This document shows, one piece after another, positions 58,906-64,000 of a stretch of 64,000 nucleotides of DNA. Below the pieces are notes generated by a model that was given only the letters and a program-made list of their open reading frames with translations, had not been told where the DNA came from and did no database searches. Position 1 is the first letter of the stretch. Every line of letters begins with the position of its first letter. Source of the DNA: [Clostridium] leptum DSM 753 (GTDB lineage: Bacteria; Bacillota; Clostridia; Oscillospirales; Acutalibacteraceae); the NCBI GenBank assembly GCA_000154345.1, contig DS480349.1:372001-436000 (forward strand), written 5' to 3'. The translations under genes were made by a program, and so were the position numbers.

Positions 58906-59553
58906 TTAACAGCAGGAAATCAAGTCCCCGCCCATACATTCGCAGCAACAATCGGCGCAAATCAGGGATGAGCACATATCACAAGCGTTGCAGCCGCCGG
59001 CAGCGGGAGCCGTGCGGTTATATCCGCCATAAGCGCCGTTCCTCTGATTCTGACATTGGTTCATCGCCGCCCGGTACTCCATATTGCCGGGATCCATGTT
59101 ACAAGCGGTGGAGAAATTGTTGTAGGCTTCCTCCATCCATCCTTTTTTATACAAGCAGGTTCCCTTCAGGAAATACCATTCTCCGCCTCTGCGGCCGGCG
59201 GGAACCCCATCTAAAATCTGCTCCGCATCCGCAATTCTCCCGTTCATCAGCAGATTGCGGACATCGCTGTATTCTGTGCTTCTTCCATAGGAAGCGCCCG
59301 ACTGGTAGCCGCCCTGATACCCGCCGTAACCGTTCTGCTGATACCCGCCGTTATTAGCGCGGGCCTTTCGGTCGTTCATAATGGTATCATAGGCCTCGTT
59401 GATCTCTTTCATCTTTTCGGACGCGAGATCCGCCAACGGGCTTTCCGCGTAATTATCCGGATGATATTTTTTCGCCAGCTCCCGATACGCGGTTTTAATT
59501 TCATCATCGGTAGCGTTTGGCGATACTCCTAATACTTTGTACGGATCTGACAT
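58906..59553 (-). CDS. J-domain protein with TPR-like segment and cysteine-rich tail
   Basis: The 215-residue protein starts MSDPYKVLGVSPNATDDEI with the J-domain HPD in KKYHPDNY, so it should recruit an Hsp70 (DnaK). A Gly/Tyr/Gln-rich linker (about residues 70-95) leads to a TPR-like pair (about 95-165; EWYFLKGTCLYKKGWMEEAY). The last 28 residues contain ten cysteines (CNACDMC, LICADCCCEC, ending SCC), which could bind metal or anchor an acylated tail. ATG at 59553 follows GGAGG. The DUF5685 gene lies 45 bases upstream. Confidence 0.88.
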   Translation of the reverse strand: MSDPYKVLGVSPNATDDEIKTAYRELAKKYHPDNYAESPLADLASEKMKEINEAYDTIMNDRKARANNGGYQQNGYGGYQGGYQSGASYGRSTEYSDVRNLLMNGRIADAEQILDGVPAGRRGGEWYFLKGTCLYKKGWMEEAYNNFSTACNMDPGNMEYRAAMNQCQNQRNGAYGGYNRTAPAAGGCNACDMCSSLICADCCCECMGGDLISCC

Positions 59554-59598
59554 TGTTACCTCCAATGGGTTTGCCCCATAAAAATTGAGAGTGCGCTT

Positions 59599-60486
59599 TT
59601 AAACTTTTTCCCTTTTCGCTTTCCTGTCATATAGAACCAATTTTTGCATGGCCGGAAGGCCCTGGGTTAAAATATTTGAAATCACTGTGTCAAAATGACG
59701 CAGCGACAACAGTTGATAGGACAAAATAATTTGAGAAAGGGTTTGATTTAACACACCGTTGCAATAATCCGCCAAGGCTTCCCCTTCCAAAGGCTTCTCC
59801 CTTTCACGGATTAATTTTTTAACAAAAGGATTGAAGTTGTTTTTCTTTTGATCCTTTTCTATATCATCCGCCGCATCAATCAAATAAATCCACCGACCCA
59901 AAAAATAACCTAATTGGAGGAAAATGGCTTCCCGTATTTGATCCCCGCCGGCTACCGGCATCAAAACCTTACGCAGCATAACTGCGGTAGGTTCTGCGGC
60001 GGCGTCAATGCCTGTTTGAGGATCCTGTTCCACCTTTGACTGTGCTTGTATATATTCATAAACAATAGAGTCTAACTTTGGATATCTTTTTCTCGCTTTG
60101 TGATAGCCTCGTACGGCAAAGGGCAAAAGACAGACAGAACGGAGCTTTCCCCAAAATCCGGAGTCCTTAATATCATCCTTAATCTTATAGTAGGCGGTCA
60201 AAACCGAAACCGCGCCAGCATAGGCATAGCTTTCCTCGTGGCCAGTACAGTAAGTGCATCGTTTTGCCGGGTTTGCCACACATCGTCCCGCTTCAAAGCC
60301 CGGGCAATCATCCCGGAGCGCCATGGAGAGCATTGCCAAAAACGTGCCGTCATAGCTTAACGCAAGACGGGAAAGCCTGCCGTAGTCCTTGCCCATCCGT
60401 TTGCATAAGCCGCAATAAGCGCTTTTATATAGGTCGTATTCCTTGACCAACAGCTCGGGCTTATTGGGCCGGATGTAACCAAACAC
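59599..60486 (-). CDS. DUF5685 family protein, isoprenoid-synthase-like features
   Basis: The 295-residue protein has two pairs of cysteines (Cys25/28 in AYCGLCKRMG, Cys77/80 in CTYCTGH) and two aspartate-rich motifs: DDIKD at residues 104-108 and DAADDIEKD at 204-212. The second sits in a GYFLGRWIYLIDAADD helix like the second motif of trans-isoprenyl diphosphate synthases (compare the IspA encoded in this window). DUF5685 has no established function. It precedes the J-domain gene, so a chaperone-linked or lipid-related role may be shared. No signal peptide is visible. Confidence 0.7.
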   Translation of the reverse strand: MFGYIRPNKPELLVKEYDLYKSAYCGLCKRMGKDYGRLSRLALSYDGTFLAMLSMALRDDCPGFEAGRCVANPAKRCTYCTGHEESYAYAGAVSVLTAYYKIKDDIKDSGFWGKLRSVCLLPFAVRGYHKARKRYPKLDSIVYEYIQAQSKVEQDPQTGIDAAAEPTAVMLRKVLMPVAGGDQIREAIFLQLGYFLGRWIYLIDAADDIEKDQKKNNFNPFVKKLIREREKPLEGEALADYCNGVLNQTLSQIILSYQLLSLRHFDTVISNILTQGLPAMQKLVLYDRKAKREKV

Positions 60487-60695
60487 AGCGATAACTCCAT
60501 TTCCACAGCGTCGTCTCTTTAAAATAACAACTGTATTTTACACTATTTTCCCACGGGGTGCATTAACTAATTGTAAACTTTTTATTTGTAAGAAATATGA
60601 TTTTTATCTTGATAACCTGTTATGGTTTCATGCGCGAAAGCCGATAGAAGCCGGCCCTCATGAAGCCGATAAAGCTCGCATCGCTTAAGTCGATG

Positions 60696-60728
60696 AAAAA
60701 AAGCCGCCTGTTTTTTCAGACGGCTTTC
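60696..60728 (-). terminator. Terminator after uvrA
   Basis: AAAGCCG and CTG (60700-60710) pair with CAG and CGGCTTT (60717-60727); on the minus strand TTTTTTTC follows. About 210 bases between it and DUF5685 are AT-rich; no gene is supported there. Confidence 0.85.
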
Positions 60729-60731
60729 TGC

Positions 60732-63554
60732 TCACAGCATTTTCTTTAAATAACGTCCTGTATAGGAGCTCTCTACTTTTGCGATTTCCTCCGGAGTTCC
60801 TTCCGCGACGATAAAGCCGCCCTTATCTCCCCCCTCCGGACCTAAATCGATAATGTGATCAGCGGTTTTAATTAAATCCAAATTATGCTCGATCACCACA
60901 ACGGTATTACCGGCGTCTACCAGCTTTTGCAGTACGTCAATCAAACGATGCACGTCGGCAATGTGCAAGCCAGTGGTCGGCTCATCCAAAATATAGATGG
61001 TCTTTCCGGTAGAACGCTTAGAAAGCTCTGTGGCCAGCTTTACTCTCTGGGCCTCTCCTCCGGAAAGCGTAGTGGAGGATTGTCCGATCTTCACATATCC
61101 CAAGCCTACATCCTGAAGCGTCTGAAGCTTACGGGCAATCTTTGGAAGAGAGGCAAAGAACTCCAACCCCTCGTCTACCGTCATTTCCAGAACATCATAG
61201 ATGTTTTTATCCTTGTATTTGACCTCCAGGGTTTCCCGGTTATACCGTTTCCCTTTGCACACCTCACAGGGAACATAAATATCCGGCAAAAAGTGCATCT
61301 CGATTTTTAGGATACCGTCGCCCTGGCAGGCCTCGCACCGGCCTCCCTTTACATTAAACGAAAATCTTCCGCTGTTAAAGCCCCGCATTTTCGCTTCCTG
61401 GGTGGAAGCGAAAAGGTCCCGGATATCGTTAAACAGCCCCGTATAGGTGGCGGGATTGGAGCGAGGCGTTCTGCCGATGGGCGACTGGTTGATGTCGATG
61501 ACCTTGTCCAGATATTGCAGCCCGGTGATCTTATCGTGTTCGCCAGCCCTGCATTTGGCACCATTCAGCTCAGACGCCAGATGCTTATACAAAATTTCAT
61601 TAATCAGCGAGGATTTTCCGGAGCCTGAAACTCCGGTGACACATACCAGCTTTCCCAGGGGAATTTTTACATCGATATTTTTTAAGTTATTTTGTCTTGC
61701 TCCAACAATTTTTACGGTTTTTCCATTTCCCTTTCTGCGCTTCTCCGGCACCATCACCTGCTTTTTGCCACTCAGGTACTGCCCTGTGATAGAACGCTCG
61801 CAGGCCTTGATTTCGTCCACCATGCCCGCACAGACGATCTCCCCGCCCTTAACACCGGCGCCTGGTCCCACATCTACCACATAGTCGGCGGCGTACATGG
61901 TATCTTCGTCATGCTCCACAACGATCACAGTGTTTCCCAAGTCCCGCAAATGCTTTAGGGTTCCAAGCAGCTTGTCGTTATCCCGCTGGTGCAGGCCGAT
62001 GCTGGGCTCGTCCAAAATATACAGAACCCCCATTAAAGAGGAGCCGATCTGGGTGGCTAGACGAATCCGCTGGCTTTCACCGCCGGAGAGCGTCCCGCTC
62101 GCCCGGGACAAGGTCAGATATTCCAAGCCTACGCTCTGCAGAAACCCCAGCCGCTCGGTGATCTCCTTTAAGATCGCTTTTGCAATCATCCGCTCCCTGT
62201 CTGTCAGCTGCAGATTTTTGACAAACTCCAGCGCGTCAGAAACAGACTTTTCACAGAAATCGCTGATATTGATCCCGCCCACCGTGACGGACAGGCTCTC
62301 CGGGTTCAAGCGCTTCCCATGACATTCATCACAAGGAATTTCGCTCATAAAGCCCTCGATTTCTTCCTTAATCCAATTGCTGGAGGTTTCTCGGAATCGT
62401 CGCTCCAAATTATTGATAATTCCTTCAAATTTTGTGTAATAGGTGCCGCTGCCGTACTCATTTTTCCGGACGATTTTGATTTTATCCTCCGCCGGCGTTC
62501 CATACAGCAGCAAATGAACAATTTCAGCCGGCAGATCTTTGATCGGAGTATCCAGAGAAAAGCGGTATTGCTTCGCCAGCGCCTCAAAATACATGGAAGC
62601 GATGGTGCTGCCTTCCATAGCCCATCCGCTCGCCTTAATTCCTCCCTGCCGGACGGAAAGCTCCTTATTAGGAATCACTAAATCCGGATCCACCTTCATA
62701 AACACGCCCAAGCCGGTGCACTTTTTGCAGGCGCCGAAGGGGTTATTAAAGGAAAACATCCGGGGCGTCAGCTCGTCGATGCTGATTCCATGCTCAGGGC
62801 ATGCGTAATTTTGTGAAAAGGTGATATCCTTTCCATCCACTACATTAATAATGGTCAATCCGCCGGTCAGGCTGGAGGCTGTTTCAATGGAATCAGACAG
62901 CCGGGAACGAATCTCAGGCTTAATCACCAAACGGTCCACGACAATTTCGATGGTATGCTTTTTATTTTTTTCCAATTTGATCGTCTCAGACAGGTCATAG
63001 ATCAGGCCATCCACGCGAACCCGTACATAGCCGCTTTTTCGGGCAGCCTCGAACTCTTTTACGTGTTCGCCCTTTCGTCCTCGAATGACCGGCGCCAGCA
63101 CCATAATTTTAGAGCCTTCCGGCAGGGCCATTACCTGATCTACAATCTGGTCTATGGTTTGCTGCTTAATCTCCTTTCCGCACACCGGGCAATGAGGGAT
63201 CCCGATTCTGGCATACAAAAGCCTGAGATAATCATAGATCTCCGTTACGGTGCCGACTGTGGATCTCGGGTTTTTCGAGGTAGTTTTCTGATCAATGGAA
63301 ATAGCCGGAGACAAGCCTTCGATGTAATCCACATCCGGCTTTTCCATCTGGCCTAGAAACTGGCGGGCATAGGAGGAAAGAGATTCCACATACCGCCGCT
63401 GCCCCTCGGCATAAATCGTATCAAACGCCAGCGAGGATTTTCCGGAGCCGGATAATCCCGTGAACACTACCAATTGATCTCTGGGAATCTCCAAATCAAT
63501 ATTTTTAAGGTTGTGCTCTCTGGCGCCCTTAACAAAAATATTTTTACTAGACAA
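60732..63554 (-). CDS. uvrA: Excinuclease ABC subunit A
   Basis: UvrA is the damage-recognition ATPase of nucleotide excision repair. The 940-residue protein has two ABC ATPase modules (Walker A GLSGSGKSSLAFDTI and GVSGSGKSSLINEIL; signatures LSGGESQRIRLATQIG and LSGGEAQRVKLATELS) and three zinc-binding segments (CPVCGKE, CDECHGKR, CEACQGDG). It is encoded 28 bases after uvrB, the usual uvrBA order. Confidence 0.98.
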   Translation of the reverse strand: MSSKNIFVKGAREHNLKNIDLEIPRDQLVVFTGLSGSGKSSLAFDTIYAEGQRRYVESLSSYARQFLGQMEKPDVDYIEGLSPAISIDQKTTSKNPRSTVGTVTEIYDYLRLLYARIGIPHCPVCGKEIKQQTIDQIVDQVMALPEGSKIMVLAPVIRGRKGEHVKEFEAARKSGYVRVRVDGLIYDLSETIKLEKNKKHTIEIVVDRLVIKPEIRSRLSDSIETASSLTGGLTIINVVDGKDITFSQNYACPEHGISIDELTPRMFSFNNPFGACKKCTGLGVFMKVDPDLVIPNKELSVRQGGIKASGWAMEGSTIASMYFEALAKQYRFSLDTPIKDLPAEIVHLLLYGTPAEDKIKIVRKNEYGSGTYYTKFEGIINNLERRFRETSSNWIKEEIEGFMSEIPCDECHGKRLNPESLSVTVGGINISDFCEKSVSDALEFVKNLQLTDRERMIAKAILKEITERLGFLQSVGLEYLTLSRASGTLSGGESQRIRLATQIGSSLMGVLYILDEPSIGLHQRDNDKLLGTLKHLRDLGNTVIVVEHDEDTMYAADYVVDVGPGAGVKGGEIVCAGMVDEIKACERSITGQYLSGKKQVMVPEKRRKGNGKTVKIVGARQNNLKNIDVKIPLGKLVCVTGVSGSGKSSLINEILYKHLASELNGAKCRAGEHDKITGLQYLDKVIDINQSPIGRTPRSNPATYTGLFNDIRDLFASTQEAKMRGFNSGRFSFNVKGGRCEACQGDGILKIEMHFLPDIYVPCEVCKGKRYNRETLEVKYKDKNIYDVLEMTVDEGLEFFASLPKIARKLQTLQDVGLGYVKIGQSSTTLSGGEAQRVKLATELSKRSTGKTIYILDEPTTGLHIADVHRLIDVLQKLVDAGNTVVVIEHNLDLIKTADHIIDLGPEGGDKGGFIVAEGTPEEIAKVESSYTGRYLKKML

Positions 63555-63582
63555 AATAAGCTCTCCTTAATTTTTAATCATG

Positions 63583-64000
63583 TCATTTACCGGACTGCAG
63601 CTTTTTAATTCGGTCTCGCAGATATGCGGCGTGTTCAAATTCCAGAAGCTTTGCAGCGGCCTTCATCTCCTTGGTAAGCTGCTCGATCAGCTGCTGGCGT
63701 TCCAGCTTTGTCAGCCGCTTTCCGGATTTTTTGTCATCCTTATGGCTGGAAATTTCTAAAACCTCTGCTACTTTCTTAACAATCGTTTTCGGCGTAATGC
63801 CATGCTCCTGATTATACCGCATCTGGATATCGCGTCTTCTCTGAGTCTCTCGAATCGCAGTTTCCATGGAGGGCGTAACCTGATCCGCGTACATGATAAC
63901 CTGGCCTTCCGCGTTTCTGGCGGCACGGCCTATTGTCTGAATCAGGGAACGGTCGGAACGCAGGAAGCCCTCTTTGTCCGCATCCAGAATCACCACCAAA
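63583..64000 (-). CDS. uvrB: Excinuclease ABC subunit B, C-terminal part, cut by window edge
   Basis: The 138 residues present start inside helicase motif V/VI (VVILDADKEGFLRSDRSLIQ, then TIGRAARN) and end with the UVR domain that binds UvrC (AAKLLEFEHAAYLRDRIKKL). The 5' end lies beyond position 64000. Confidence 0.96.
   Translation of the reverse strand, partial: LVVILDADKEGFLRSDRSLIQTIGRAARNAEGQVIMYADQVTPSMETAIRETQRRRDIQMRYNQEHGITPKTIVKKVAEVLEISSHKDDKKSGKRLTKLERQQLIEQLTKEMKAAAKLLEFEHAAYLRDRIKKLQSGK

Noticed and set aside
1..64000. CRISPR arrays, tRNA or rRNA genes, IS elements
   Set aside because: I saw no spaced direct repeats, cloverleaf-like segments with a clear T-arm, rRNA signatures, or transposase-like proteins.

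Overview
The window reads as a chromosomal segment of an endospore-forming, anaerobic, low-to-medium GC Clostridia, most likely of the order Oscillospirales. The support is a complete spoIIIAA-AH operon and yunB, a SCIFF (six cysteines in forty-five) ranthipeptide with its radical SAM maturase, an IspH-ribosomal protein S1 fusion, a T-box on tyrS, a lysine riboswitch on asd/dap, and a DUF3793-flavodoxin pair. The species assignment is inference; no rRNA is present.

Layout. 0-2.8 kb (minus): the start of the SCIFF maturase, the SCIFF peptide, a TIGR04086 membrane protein, yajC and tgt. 2.9-4.1 kb: flavodoxin and DUF3793 behind a promoter with two candidate iron-repressor boxes. 4.4-6.2 kb (plus): an XRE-AbrB regulator with an ABC-2 exporter. 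6.3-11 kb (minus): a Bce-type peptide-antibiotic sensing and detoxification module (two-component system plus ABC transporter). 11.2-12.2 kb: queA, with an apparent frameshift at its 3' end. 12.3-15.9 kb (plus): lysine riboswitch, asd, dapA, dapB and a free-standing ACT-domain protein. 16.2-32.6 kb: a carbohydrate island with a divergently transcribed cupin/ManA-like gene. The plus arm has a Gfo/Idh/MocA dehydrogenase, a GHL/GH42-like enzyme, two ABC permeases, a binding lipoprotein, a LacI regulator, a 1014-residue glycosidase-like protein, a Zn-dehydrogenase, a TIM-barrel isomerase and a GH4 glycosidase. 33-44 kb (minus): tyrS with T-box, then recN-argR-nadK-tlyA-dxs-ispA-xseB-xseA-TsaD paralogue-nusB. 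44.2-49.1 kb: spoIIIA operon. 49.2-64 kb: ligA, yunB, a Dabb protein, ispH-rpsA, plsC, cmk, a YhiN-type flavoprotein, an RpiR regulator, a membrane protein, a J-domain protein with a cysteine-rich tail, DUF5685, uvrA and the 3' end of uvrB.

How it works together. Most of the window is core metabolism and information processing in conserved Firmicutes order. The accessory content is the carbohydrate island, whose enzyme set (three NAD(P)-linked enzyme families, an isomerase and two large retaining-glycosidase-like proteins) suggests redox-assisted cleavage of an unidentified glycoside imported by an ABC system that lacks its own ATPase. LacI-type palindromes sit on both divergent promoters, and a strong hairpin lies in the long leader of the plus arm. 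Other points for follow-up are the SCIFF pair, the iron-box flavodoxin operon, the queA T7 frameshift, the catalytic-domain-free ACT protein in the lysine operon, and DUF5685, which carries aspartate motifs like those of isoprenyl diphosphate synthases.
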